Assembly: GCA_034406715.1 (NCBI GenBank)
Contig: CP137866.1
Coordinates: forward strand, 372,001-436,000
Direction of reading: 5' to 3'
DNA: 64,000 nt
Source: Rhodotorula mucilaginosa
Taxonomy: Eukaryota > Basidiomycota > Microbotryomycetes > Sporidiobolales > Sporidiobolaceae
The translations under genes were made by a program, and so were the position numbers. Shown piece after piece: positions 25,501 through 36,831 of this stretch; the stretch's first letter is position 1, and each line of letters begins with the position of its first letter. The notes beneath the pieces are model-generated. The model was given only the letters and a program-made list of their open reading frames with translations. It made no database searches and was not told the origin of the DNA.

Positions 25501-26751
25501 GAAAGGATCTTTCGAAGGGGAAGAGCGGCTCGAAGGGGAAGAGCGGCTGTGCGCTCGAGGACGAGCGGGTCGGAGAATGGTCGAACTCCCTTTCGTGGGG
25601 GAGGGACTCTTTGCCTCGAGCCTGTGCCTCGAGCGTTGCAGCGCCGCCTCGCTCGGCATCTTCAGAGACCGTCCTGCCGCGTTCTGAAACCCGCACAGCG
25701 ACGAAGATGGTCCCGGTTGAGGAGGATCAGGCGGAAGGTGCGCGGGGCGCAGAGGAGACGAAGCCGGCACAGCTGGACTCGCGGCCGCGTCGTTGATCGG
25801 AGTGGAGGTCCGCACCGCGTCACTAGCCGAATGCGGACGCATCGGTGTCGGCAGTCTCGACGGTCCTGCTTGCTGCACCGGAGGCAGTTGTGCGCGGCTG
25901 GTGGCTGCTGAAGGCGGAGCCATCGGTTGCGCCTCCTCGTCTTCGGCCTCCAGTAGCGCTTTTGCGCGCTGCAGGGCCTTCTCCGAGATGGCGAATGGTT
26001 TCCGGGTCGCGAATGTGAAACCGTTGCTCGGGTCGAAATTGGCAAAGCCGAAGTCTTTCAGGCGTGGCTCGCTTGGCGCGTCGGACTTGAGCGACGTCGC
26101 ACCTTCCGCACCAAGTTTGTCCCATTTCGAGGCGACCCCGAACAGGGCGACAGGTGCCGGAGCTGGTCCAGGCGCGAGTGCCGAACTGGGGAAAGTCTGC
26201 GGCTGGTCGAAGCCGACGTCTCCCTCATCGAACCCGAGCCAGATGTCGTCGCCGTCAAAGTCGAGCTCTTCTTCCAAGTCGGGCTCGGCTTCAACCTCGG
26301 CGATGACTTCGACCGGGTCGACGTGCATCTTGTCTTTTGCCTCGTCTTCGGGCAAGAAAGCGACTCCAGAATCGCCTTCGTCGGTCCTTGCGGCACCGTT
26401 CGCCGGACCGAGCGGTGCGATATCCTCTGTCAGGCAGCTGGACGGCTTCACAGTCACCTCGTCGAGCCTCTGAGGGGCCTGGTCCCGAACGCCGCTGTCC
26501 AGTGTCTGTGGAGCGGGCGCCGTCTCCGCCTCGTAGGCCGTTCGAGCTTCGTCTCGCCGGTCTACATAATCGGATGTCCCTTCTTGGCTGGCGCTGCGCG
26601 GACCTGGCGAGCGTCTCGGGACGAAATCGGCCGGCGATGGCGGCGACGGCGAGGCGATTCGAGGTCGCTTCTGAGGGCGCCCTTCAGGGGCGTGCTCGCC
26701 CGGCGACGGGGTCAGCGAGGACAGTGGAGACGACAGACGCGTCTCTGCCAT
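22569..26751 (-). CDS. BRH2: BRCA2 homologue (Brh2 type), recombination mediator
   Basis: Ten exons (26751-24633, 24565-24484, 24416-24153, 24092-23804, 23742-23686, 23623-23390, 23331-23231, 23156-22961, 22895-22740, 22661-22569) join to 1,196 residues. Two BRC-like Rad51-binding repeats lie in exon 1: FTFATRKPFAISEKALQRA (about residues 244-262) and FQNAAGRSLKMPSEAALQR (about 354-372). The DNA/DSS1-binding region follows: helical domain (WIKNHWALVLWKLASY), OB1 (GLELTDGWYRIRA), OB2 (WHSKLGFTPEPF, SPDGGLAPLVDVIIERAFP) with a charged helical insert, and OB3 (AQLTVWDAQSF, ending ATRRDTRW). The family loads Rad51 onto RPA-coated single-stranded DNA during homologous recombination. An in-frame ATG at 26946 could extend the start by 65 residues; 26751 is preferred because the residues before it are unremarkable. 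Its 3' end converges with HPC2 264 bp away. Confidence 0.93.
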
Positions 26752-28147
26752 CTCTCGTCGCTGGAAGCTGTCAGCGTTGAGGCCGACGAGTCGACTCCAA
26801 ACAATCAATCGCGTCGACGCGTTTGGCGGTCGCGCGGAAGCAAACCGAGATGTCAAAATCCGAGTTGGGAGGCAGGTATGAAGGGGGCGCACTTGATTGT
26901 CATACGGAGGCTGGCCAAAGAGCGGCTGTTTCGAAAATATGCTCATCAAAGGCTCCAAGTCTCCGCCTCCTCTTCGTCTCCGGCGAATGTCAACCGTCAG
27001 TGGCGATGTCGACTGTTTTCTCGCTCTTGTTTCGACTCCGGCAAGCCATCTCTATCGATGGAAGTGACCCGAGATCCTCGCAGATAGCCCATGCTAAGAC
27101 TTTAAGCCCTCCGCACCCCGACGCGCCCTAGCAGTGCAACTCCGGACATCCTCGGTCCGGCTGCGGATCGCGATTTTCTGGCTCGAACTGCGCCCAGCTG
27201 CAGTTCTGTCGGCTAGCGAAATTCTCTACTCTCAGCTGAAGTCATCTGAAATGCACACGAGAGGCTGCGAGCAATCGCTTGCGGCGGAGGATGATTGGCG
27301 ACGTTGTATGCCGAAGTTCCGGGCGATCAGGTCTTGAGAGGTGTGCTCGGGTCCGTCTCCGTTTCGCTGGAATGTTCACTACCGACATCACCGACACGAA
27401 GGACAAGTGGCGAGCCGTCTCCAGCCATCGCGGCGCGTGCCTTCGTGCTGGTTCAGTCCTGAGGAGATGACATGAGCATGAACGCTTGCTGGCGGCGAGG
27501 GTTCCCTTTCGCCAGTGCGCCTCGAGAAACGCTCAAACTCGGATTCGACAGGCTCTGTGAGCCAGTTCGGGAAGTTAGGCATCGACAAGGGCCGCCTCTA
27601 TGCCTTCTATCCCGACCAGTGGGCGTCAACCAAAGTTGGCCCCGCTGGCTCTGGGGTCAATCTTGGTCAAGCTCGCGCTCGACTCCGGCTTTGCTTCCGA
27701 AGCCGTCGAGAAAGTGGTACATGCATCTCGACCCCGAGGGGATGAAGAGGAACCTCGTTCTCGCATCCTCAGTGAAAACGACCCTTTCGGCTGAAGGCGG
27801 TCCACCTTAGTCGGACCAGCTCAGAGCCCCGGTTTGCCCTACCTTGACCCACTCTCAACGTCTGTCGCCCACGGTAACGCTGTTCCGAACCATGTAGGCG
27901 TCTGCGGATCGGCTTTCTTCGACACGGACAAAGCGAGAGAAAGGCCTTCTCAAAGCCGCGCAAAGTGTTGTCCCGGCGAGCACGCAAAGAACGACGCGAA
28001 TACTCGTCGACTGAATGACCGCACATCGAAAGAGACGCAGGCACTCGCCGACGGGATGACCGCACATGAGATGTGCGCTGATTGGAGGAATATGAAATGT
28101 AGATACAGAGGATGTGCTACTTCTGAGAGGAAAGGAGTGATCCGGAC
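26752..28147. other. Long spacer between BRH2 and the DYRK gene
   Basis: This 1.4 kb holds the BRH2 promoter on its left, the 3' flank of the DYRK kinase gene on its right, and the possible small gene at 27372-27794. Two short direct repeats of ATGACCGCACAT occur near 28013 and 28055. Nothing else recognisable is seen. Confidence 0.5.
27372..27794 (+). CDS. Possible small spliced gene of unknown function
   Basis: This lies in the 1.4-kb gap between BRH2 and the DYRK kinase gene. From the ATG at 27372 the frame (MFTTDITDTKDKWRAVSS) uses mostly G/C third positions. A GTGCTG donor near 27452 and a TTCGCCAG acceptor ending at 27512 lead in phase to a second coding-like stretch (FGKLGIDKGRLYAFYPDQW). 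A further intron of about 37 bp is needed to reach the third stretch (EKVVHASRPRGDEEEP...), which ends at a stop at 27794. The product would be about 110 residues. I recognise no domain. The codon bias and splice phases support a gene; the very short second intron is the weak point, and a decayed fragment is an alternative. Confidence 0.35.
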
Positions 28148-31100
28148 TCATGACTTGACACTGTAGCGAGTGGGAGCGGGCAGGGAACTCTTGACACCGA
28201 GGCGCGCCGCGCTCGCCGAGCTGGACACGGTCGAAGACGCGGTCCGGGTTCGTTGATGAGGAGCCGTCGAGACGGACGAAGAAACAGACGGCTTCAGTCT
28301 CTGCGGAGTACTGATAGTCGCCGCGCTGACATGCGTGCCGGTCGAGTGTCGCTGACTCGCGTTGGGCACGGTGGAAGATGCGCGGCTCGAACGGGCGGGG
28401 ATGGGTGCGGCTTGACTGCTCGCGCGCGTTTGCGCGATCCACGGGTGGCGGACGGCCTGATCCGGCTTGAGGCGGCGATCCGGATCCCACGCGAGGCATT
28501 TCGCGATAAAGTCGACAAAGAGCTCGTCGTCCGTCTTCAGGATCTGCGAGAGCGTCTTGGAGCTGGGCCGTCGACGACGGCCTTTTGAGTTGACAACGGG
28601 CCGCGGCGCCCCCGTCGAGTCGAAAAAGAGTCGCTTGCGCGAGCTGCGATCGACGAGATACTTGTCGGGGACGCCGAGGATTTCCATGATACAGGCGAGC
28701 TGCTCCTGCTCGTTCTCGCCCGGAAAGATCGGGTAGCCAGTGTACATCTCGGCCATGATGCACCCGAGCGACCACATCTGCAAGGGTGAGACGTGTATCA
28801 GCTCTCCGCAAGGTCACTCCCGCGCGCATGGGTCGGCTTACATCGATCGACATGTGGTAATTTTGACCCAAGATGACCTCGGGGGAGCGGTAGAAACGCG
28901 ACTGGATATATGTATAGACTGCATCGCGGATGTCAACTCAAAAGCCACCGAATCGATGAACGTGACCTGCTTACCTTTTTCGTTCTCGAAGCAGCTGCTG
29001 CCGAAGTCGATGACCTTGACGCCGCTCTTGGACGGGTGGCGAAGGAGGATATTCTGCGAGCAAGCTGGTCAGTCAGGAGTCGCTCAATCTATCCCATAGT
29101 CCAACTCACTTCGGGCTTGAGGTCGCAATGCACAACGCGATGCTGGCGAAGAAGAGACAGGCAGCTGAGGATCTGGACGGTGAAACGCCGAATGAGGGTT
29201 GTCGAGAATCCCGCAAAGCTGTTCGCCTTGACGAGCTCGTAGAGATTGATGCTGAGGAGCTCGGTGACGATGCAGAGGTGGCCCCGGAATGTGAAGGACT
29301 CGATCATCCTGATGACATGGTGTTTCTCCTCGGGGTCCTGCAGTCGAGGTCGTCAGTCTATGTCCGTTGACAAACGTTGTCCCGAGGGACCTACCCAGCG
29401 AACGAGGTTTTCGAGAACCTTGATCTCGACAAGAGCTTGGTGATGGAACCGCTTCTTGTTCCGGATGATCTTGATTGCAACCATGTTCCCCGTCTTGTGA
29501 TCGCGGCATTGCAACACCTGACCGAACGAGCCCTTGCCGAGGACGTCGATGAATTCGTAGCGGTACTGTATGTGATCGTGCGGGACCATTAGGTAGTCGC
29601 CACGCTCGTCGTCGTAGCCGTGGTTGCTGGCGGGGTTCTCCTTCGTCGCAGGCTTCTTCTCGCAGTTCGGTCCGACGAAGTAGATCTTGCGGTACTCGCT
29701 GATCTCGTGTCGCTCGAACGGCGAGAGATACCGAGAGTACAGCGAACGAGCTTCCTCGGAGCTGAGAGGGGGCAGCGGCTGCGTCGGTTCGGGAAACTCG
29801 AAAAGCCTGCGTACCGAATTCGCGTCCATCCCGGAGGCGAGACGCTTCGTGCGCTGACGTCGAGCATACGCCGCCATCTCTTCGTCGCCTCGGATCTCGT
29901 CCTCGTTGGAAAAGATCCCGCTCGCAGCGGAAGAACGCCCAGATTCGGTCACCGGCGGACTAAGTCGCGGGCGCGCACTTGCGCCGGTCGGTCCGAGTCG
30001 AGCAGTGACAGACGACTTGGAAGACAAGGTGCGGCTTGATCTGGCGGTGGAAAGGTGCTCGCTGGTGGAAACGGCGGGAGGAACGGAAGTCCGGCGACTG
30101 TCCTGGCCTGCAGCCTGACCGGCGGCGATTCGTACGCCTGACGCACTTGCTCCCGTGGACGCCAAGACTGACGTATCTGAGGCGGTCGGATGCGACGGCA
30201 ACCGGGATGTGGACGCCGAGAGGTTCGGAAGGCGTGTGCGAAGCGGCGTTGCCGACGAGTCACCTTGCAGGCGGGCAGGTCCAGCCGTACTCGCCTCCTT
30301 GGGCTCGCCCTCCCTCGTGGCCGAGATACGAGAGCTCGTACTGCGGCTCCGAGGAATGCCGGAGGCGGCGAAATCGGACTCGAGTCGACCGCGGGCAGTC
30401 TTGATGTGGACGGTGGACGAATCCTCCTTGGCTCCGTTCCTCCCGCCGGCATCAGCGCGCGAGGCAGCAGCTGCGACGACGGGCGCAGATCCACGCGATT
30501 GCAGACTTCCGTACGAGCTCAACCGCCTGGCCGACTTGGACGTGACAAGAGTCGGAGATGATCGAGGACTGACACCCGCGCTCGCCCGGCACAGCCGTGG
30601 AATCCTCGTCGGCGTGTGCGACTTCGGAGGCGGACTGGCAGACGGAGAGAGCTCCGACCGCGCGTCTTTCGCGCCCGCCTGCATCGCCGCGCTGGTCGAC
30701 GGAGAGCCCGCGATCGTCGGCAGGTTGGCTTTGACGCTGTCCTGCAAGCGATTCGCCCGTGTCCTGAGAGGGGCCAACTTGGACACAGCGCCTTTTCCGG
30801 CTGGCGCCAAGGCGTCGACGCGTTCAGCCGTGCTCGGCGGTAGCGCTCTGATGTGAAGCGGCGGAAGCTGCTCATGATCACCAGCGCGGAAGACATCGTT
30901 CTGACCGGCAGAGGTAAGAGTCTGCAGGCAATGGCCACCGTGAGCTTGCGGTAGCGATAAAAGGACAAGCAGAAGGGAGCATACCTTGCCGCGCTTCCTG
31001 TTTGAAGCTGCAGGCGGCGGTGCGGAGGCTTTGGGAGCTGCGAGGCTCGCCCGACGACCAAACTCGTCGACGACTTGCGCGGCGGACAATTCGAGCGACG

Positions 31101-34100
31101 ACTGCGATGTCGAGAACGTCGATCGTGCCGACGAGCTCGGAGAAAGGGCCGCTTTGTCCTTGTCGCGTTTCGACCCGGAGCCGCCGGAGCGACGGAAATT
31201 CAGGCCGAGGATCGACTTGCGCCCGCTCTTCTCATCACTGAGCGGTGTCGCTACCATCGTGGCAGTCTCGAGGTTTGGAGAGGGGGTCGCCGCTGGGAGA
31301 ACTTCGGCGCTGGAGCCTTTGCGAGAGAAGAAAGGAATGCCCGACGGAGTTCGTCGTGAAGAGAGGACACTCGAGCGCGATTTTCCGGGACTGGTGGTCA
31401 CCACCGCGGGCGTGCCTTGCGGGGCCTGACCATTCAAGGTAGTGGCGTTGCTGCCGTAGCTTGATGTTCGGGTGCGCAAGAAGTTTCCGGGCTTCATGCT
31501 GTTCCTGCCCAGCGAATTGAACGCACTCGGGCTGTCCGCAGGCGGAGAAGTAGTCGAAGGCGCTTGTGAAGACAGTGTCGGCAAGCTGTTGGTCGAGGCA
31601 GCCATTCGTCGAGGCAGGGCTGAGTCGCCGAGGTTACTGCTGGAAAGGTGGCGGAAGCGTTTCCCAGCCATCGACTGCAAATCGCCGAACGAATTCGACT
31701 CTTTGACGCCGGTCTTCGGACTTCGAGTCGCTTTGTGGAACGCATTCGAGATGCTCCACTTGCGACGCGAGTGACCAGAAGTCGTCGAGGCCGACAGTGC
31801 AGGACTGGTGGGATCGGTGACGGCCGGTTTCGAGTCTGCTCCTTTCGGTTCCGGTGCGGCATCGCGGGAGTGCGGACTGCTGAATGGAACCTTTCCGTCA
31901 GGACGAGGCGAACCGGCCTGTGCCAACGGCGACAAAGGCGCGCCGAGACGGTCGGGATGCGCGGTTGCGACGCTGGGCCGGTAGGTCTCCCAGTCTTTCG
32001 GCAGAGGCGGGACAGGTGGAATCTCAGCGGTCGTGCCCGATCCGTCCCCGCTGGTGCGGCGATCGAGAGTAGGGCGACCATCGCCGGTACTCTGAGTGGA
32101 CGACATGTCGCTGCCCGTACTGGACCGCCGATGCTTGGATGCGGGCGACCGAGTCGCATACGAGGTGGCGGAAGTCGAATCCAGTGAGCCCACTTGGGAG
32201 AACGAACCGCCGGTCCAGCTGGCCGATGACGACGACCCGCGCTTCCAGGGCATCGCCGCCGGGAACGGAGTCTCAGCGTTCGCTGCTGCCCCCGCTCCGG
32301 CTGACCCGCTTCCAGAAGCTTCCGCCCTTTCGACGGCGGTCGATGACAATGCGGCCGGCGAGGCGAGACGTTCCGTTTCGGCGCTGGCCGGGACGCTGGG
32401 TGTCCTGCGCCGCTCGCTGTGCACCGAAGTCCGGCGGCTTGCAGAGACCGGAGCGTCTCCGGCGTTCCGACTGCTCTTGCGCGTCCTTTCCCCAGAGGCC
32501 ATTCGCGTCAGCCGGGGCGAGTTGAGACCGTCCAGTCGCGCCAGCGCGGCTGCTGTGTCTTCATCTAGCGCCGCGGCTTTCTCAATTTCGACGTCGACAC
32601 CTTCGACGTCGCGAGTGTGCCGCAGAATGGACGCTGCAACCACCGACGGAGACGATTGATGCGACGCGGAAGATTGTCGAGGTTGTCGAGAATGATCTGG
32701 AGTGCGCAAAGACGGGGTGGTCGCTGCTGAGGCCGAAGTCGAACCGCGATTGATCGAGCCGGCAGGCGAATGAGGGAAGCCGCCTGGGAGGTTCGGGATC
32801 GCCGGGATCGCCGGAGCGTCCGCTTGTAGACTACTGACGACACCCGACGTGTTGCTCGCGGCGGCCGGCGACGGCGGAAGGTGCGCAAAGGGACTCTTTC
32901 CAGACGATTGACGGCGAAGGGCTTTGCCGCTGGTCTTTCCGTCGAGGGAGATCGGGCGACCGCTCGAGCGTCTAGAGCTAGCGGAAGAGGTAGCGCCGCT
33001 GCTGGAGACTCGCTGTCGCGCGGGACTCGGGTTCGCGGCGGCGGCAGTGGGGCGCGACACAACGCCGTCATCAACTCCTGTCGCCCCTTCGCCAAGAATA
33101 CCGAGCCCGACCGGCAGCGGACGAGCAGGCGAGCTAAGCCTCCAGTCTTCGTTGGTAACAGCTGCTGCGCTCGTCGTCGCGGAAGCTGTCGATTTTCGAC
33201 CAGATGCTCGTCGGCGTGGGACATCATCAGACCGGACGACGTTTGCCTGCTCTTGCGGTTCCTTCAGGGACGAGGCGGTGACCGGCGTATCAAAGCTGAG
33301 CAGACCAGCCGGCGAGGCGTCAAGCGCCAGCGTGGCAGTCGAAGTCGAAGTCGGGAGCAGTTGTGAAACCGCTACGGAGCCTCCGAACGGCCGGTTCGAA
33401 GTATCGAAGGACGAGTCTGCGCGACCGAAAGAGGGTCTCCCGGTCGGTCGGATGAGCGTCGGTGAATCGATATCACCGAGCGGAGTAGTCGACTGCGCAT
33501 TTCGGGGCTACATTGGTCAATTCCGGCCACTTCGAAAGGTAAGGAAGAGAAACTCTCGTTCACCTTTAGCTCGTCACTCGCCGACACTCGCCGCTGCGAG
33601 CCACCAGAGCCTTCAGCGTTGCTGCCGTCCCATCGACGTTCGAGGACGCCGCTCGTCCAGCGAGGCGTCGCCAACTCGCCGAGTCCGACCAGCTGCCCAC
33701 GATCGACGACGGGACTGAGGTTGTCGTACCGGCTCGCCGTGCTCGGTGGCGATTGTGGGCTGGTCGGCAGCGAGCTAGCGGCTACAGACCGAGTTGTGTA
33801 GCTCATCGAAGTGTGCGGCAACGTGGTCACGGCGAAGGAGGACAAGTTGGCTGCAGCCGAAGCCGAGTACGAGAGGCCGACTTGAGCCCCCGCGCCGGCA
33901 CCACTGCTTGGCCATCTCGCTCGAATAAAAGTAGTCTCCTGCGAAGACATCCGCATGCGGCTCGCCGAGTATCCGAGAGCTGACGAGCTCGATGCCGAGG
34001 TCGAGGTGCTCGACGAGAGGAACGAGTGGGCCGAGAACGTCGGGTCGTCGTCTCTGTCGAGCACGAGCGCGTCGCTCAAGCTGAGTCGAGACGAAGGGAT

Positions 34101-34895
34101 GGTCGTGTTGATGACGGGCGAGCCCGAGGGATCAAAGTCGATGGCGTCGGCGTGCGAGTCGTCATTCTGCAGAGCCGGGTCGGTCTGGCCGGGGGAACCG
34201 GAAGCGAGTGCCAAAGTCGCAAACTTTCCAGCAAGTCCCGTCGGGCTATTGTAGGCTTCTGGATCGGCGACGGAACCGCTCGTGCGCTGCGACTCTGGGG
34301 AAAAGGTGAGCGGGACCGGCCGCCATCGTGGCGACGAGGTTGTCCCGCTCGCCGAATGCGGGCTGGGCGGTGCAGCGGTCGCACGCAAAGGCGAGCCCTT
34401 TGTGTCTCGAGGCGAAACTTGGGACGTTTGCGTGTCTCGTGGGCGAGTGTGAGTTGTGCTGCCGCGAGATGGTCCGGTTCCTGCTGCTGGAAGCGAGCCA
34501 GTGTTCGACGGCGAGAGTTGCCCAGTCGTGGGTTTCGGCGTCCCTCCCGCACTGCGACTCGTTTCCATCGAGCGACGTGGAGATCCAGGCGAACTCCCTG
34601 AGCCCGTCTGCCCCATCCGCCCGCCTTGCCGGAAATGCGAAACGTTCCCGAAGCGGTCCGCCTCTGCGCCGGCGTCGAGGTCCATTGACCGCTTGGGCGT
34701 CGTGCTGCCCGCTGCGATCCTCGATGCGCGCCCCGCCCCGCTCGAACTGGCGGAAATGGACGCGCGGGGACTCGCACGAGACGCGGTGGTCGTCGAAGCC
34801 AAGCCGACCGCGAGATCCGTTCGGCGGTGTGTGCTCAGGCGCGGCGATGAAGCGCTCGAGACTGAGCTGTCAGGTAGGTGGCACTGGTCGGGCAT
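28148..34895 (-). CDS. POM1: DYRK-family polarity kinase, Pom1 type
   Basis: Seven exons (34895-33564, 33507-30985, 30900-29395, 29337-29110, 29053-28975, 28918-28842, 28777-28148) join to 2,124 residues with all phases consistent. About 1,700 residues of Ser/Pro/Arg-rich disordered sequence precede a class II DYRK kinase. An accessory segment (YRKIYFVG...) leads into the kinase: glycine loop LGKGSFGQV near 1739, VAIK lysine near 1762, catalytic HCDLKPEN with Asp near 1859, DFG near 1879, and the autophosphorylated activation loop YTYIQSR near 1891. Fission-yeast Pom1 forms a gradient from cell tips, bound to the membrane by its disordered N-terminus, and inhibits Cdr2 to control size and division site. 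IPPVPPLPKDW near residue 940 fits an SH3-ligand consensus. The N-terminal exon is linked by a clean 57-bp intron, so this is one gene, not two. Confidence 0.9.
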
Positions 34896-35467
34896 CTCGG
34901 CGGACCCCTAGAGCCGTAGAGAGCGTGTCAGCATGAGGAAGGGCTCGTCAGACCGGTCCATGGTGGGGAGGCGCGAGTGTCACTCACCGACGCCTTGCTG
35001 TGAGCGCACAGCAGGCTCGATAGACAGGAACAGACTCTGCCAGCCTCTCCGAGTCGACAACGAGCGTGGCAGAGGTGGTGCGGGTCGTGTCCGAGGCAGG
35101 CAGCGACGAAGCGAAGGACTCAACTCGGAGCCTTGTGCGGAAATTTTCAATGACCTCAGAAAAAGGCTTTCTTCCGGTGAAGCTCTTGTATACTGTGGAC
35201 TCGGTCAAGTATCGCAAGAAGGACCAGCCGCGGAGCGAAGAACACCGGCGCAGAAAAGGGCCGGAGAGGGATCAAAATCAAAGAGGGCTGTGAAACTTTA
35301 CAGAAGCTACAAAATGCGGTATGTGTGGTCATGGCAAGAAGGATCGTGTGGTTGACTGTCTGTGGAATCTATGGTGGACGGGGCGGGACATGGTCACGGC
35401 ACTGCCGCATCCTAGTTCAAGGCTCCGATAGCGTAGGTGCCTTCCGACGAGTTCCTGCGGACCGTTC
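34896..35467. promoter_or_regulatory. Spacer with POM1 promoter and ROT1 3' flank
   Basis: This stretch of 572 bp lies between two minus-strand genes. It should hold the POM1 promoter and 5' leader next to 34895 and the ROT1 3' UTR and terminator near 35467. Short frames exist on both strands, but none has coding-like codon use or splice partners. No RNA gene is recognised. Confidence 0.4.
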
Positions 35468-36622
35468 TCACGTCAACATCACAGGAGCGCTGGAATGGTC
35501 GTCTTGGACAAATTGCACGTACGTGATGAATTTGGTCGGGAACATGTACTGGCTCGGATCACTCGAAACGAGGTACATCCGCGGGAGGAGCGCGCCGTCG
35601 ACTGCACACAAAGGAGCAAGTTTAGTGAGTACTTTACGCGCCGGAGGCAGTCATTTTTGCAGCGCAACGCACATTGTCCAAGCTGTACGTCACAGTGAAC
35701 CGACAGCAGTACGTTGATCAGCACCCGTTTCGCGAGGCAAAGAGCGAGACCTGCAGGTCCGAAATAACGCACCCGGAGCATCTGCTTCCCTCGCCAAGGC
35801 GCGACGGCCCAAGTCTTGTACAACGCAGGCTGGTTGTAGTAGTAGATATTGGAACTGATGGCCGAGCAGGCGTTCTGCGTCTGGATGCGACCGTCGCCTT
35901 CAAAGACAGTCGGGTTGGTCGTGATCGAACCGTTCGAGAGGACTTCGTAGGTGCCGTGCTGCCACAGCAGAACGGCCTCGACTGCAGAAAGGATACTAGT
36001 ATTCAGCCGGGTGTTCTGAGCTAGCAGCAGCTCGCATTGCAGAGAACTCACCACAATGAGGATCGCTGTGGTCAAGGGGTGGGAGCAAACTATCAGTCTC
36101 GGGTTCTCGCGCACGCCATGGTGTCCCAACAGGGCTACTCACGTCGCGTTCGCGTTCCAAGTGACTGCGGATACCGATGACGAGTCAGCATGCTTCTTTC
36201 ATCACGCAAACGCTATACCTCGCTGCAAATGGACGCACACTGTGTCTGCTCGAAGTAGCCGTCGTCGGTGAACGAGAACGAGTAACCCGTCACGTTCGGG
36301 TAAATGAACGAATTGTTATAAGGAACGCCGAGGCTCTGCGGGAAGTACTTTGTGAGCAGCCCTTCTCATGCATCGAACGTGAGGTGCCAAGAGGGCGAGG
36401 ACTGGCAGCACAACCGCGAGGAGCAGCAACACCGAACAGGCGACTCACGGGCCCAGTCAGAACCATGCCGTTGCCCGTACTCCACGTTCCAACACCCTCC
36501 CAGCCTGCCTGGGCTGCGACAAAGAGGCCGAGGTTCGTGCTCGTCGTCCGTGAGAGCGTGTCGAGCAGGAGAGCGACGAGCGTCGTCGCGAGCAAGCCTC
36601 GCAAGGTGGTCATGACTGCCAT
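35468..36622 (-). CDS. ROT1: ROT1-type ER chaperone/glycosylation factor
   Basis: Starts at the ATG at 36622 and ends with TGA at 35468, across at least six exons. A hydrophobic N-terminus (about residues 8-25) looks like a signal peptide or anchor. The family blocks appear in order: GTWSTGNGMVLTGP, GYSFSFTDDGYFEQTQF, NANATDPHC, VEAVLLWQHGTYEVLSNGS, YNQPALYKTWAV, and LGQFDGALLPRMYL near the C-terminus. In yeast Rot1 is an essential ER-membrane protein needed for folding and glycosylation of secretory proteins and for cell-wall synthesis. The exon carrying TDPHC is a 14-nt microexon (36065-36052); without it the conserved Cys and the frame are lost. The gene shares a 209-bp divergent promoter with the unknown gene on its right. 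Confidence 0.88.
36052..36065 (-). other. 14-nt microexon of ROT1
   Basis: The minus strand reads ...TTGACCACAG, then CGATCCTCATTGTG, then GTGAGTTC. The 14 bases finish a Thr codon, encode Asp-Pro-His-Cys and give the first base of Val, restoring the family sequence N-A-T-x-P-H-C followed by x-x-A-V-L-x-W-Q-H-G. Family conservation on both sides supports the exon. Confidence 0.75.
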
Positions 36623-36831
36623 CTCCTCCTTTTGAGTTACTCGTACAGCTCTGGCTAGCGGGTCGGATCTTTGTGTGCGCGAGTGTAGAGCGGGTCTTCG
36701 CGGTGCGTTTCATCGGATCTTCAAATTGCTTCCGCGTGACTCGCGTCGACGCGCGCTTTTTTTTCGAGATGAGAAGGCCGGCCTTCCTGGTCCTGTCCTG
36801 CTCTCTATACGCCTTCTGGCGCCTCCAAAGA

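Noticed and set aside
33372-34895. The N-terminal POM1 exon as a separate gene
   Set aside because: A clean intron (33563-33508) joins it in phase to the next exon, and it otherwise lacks any domain.
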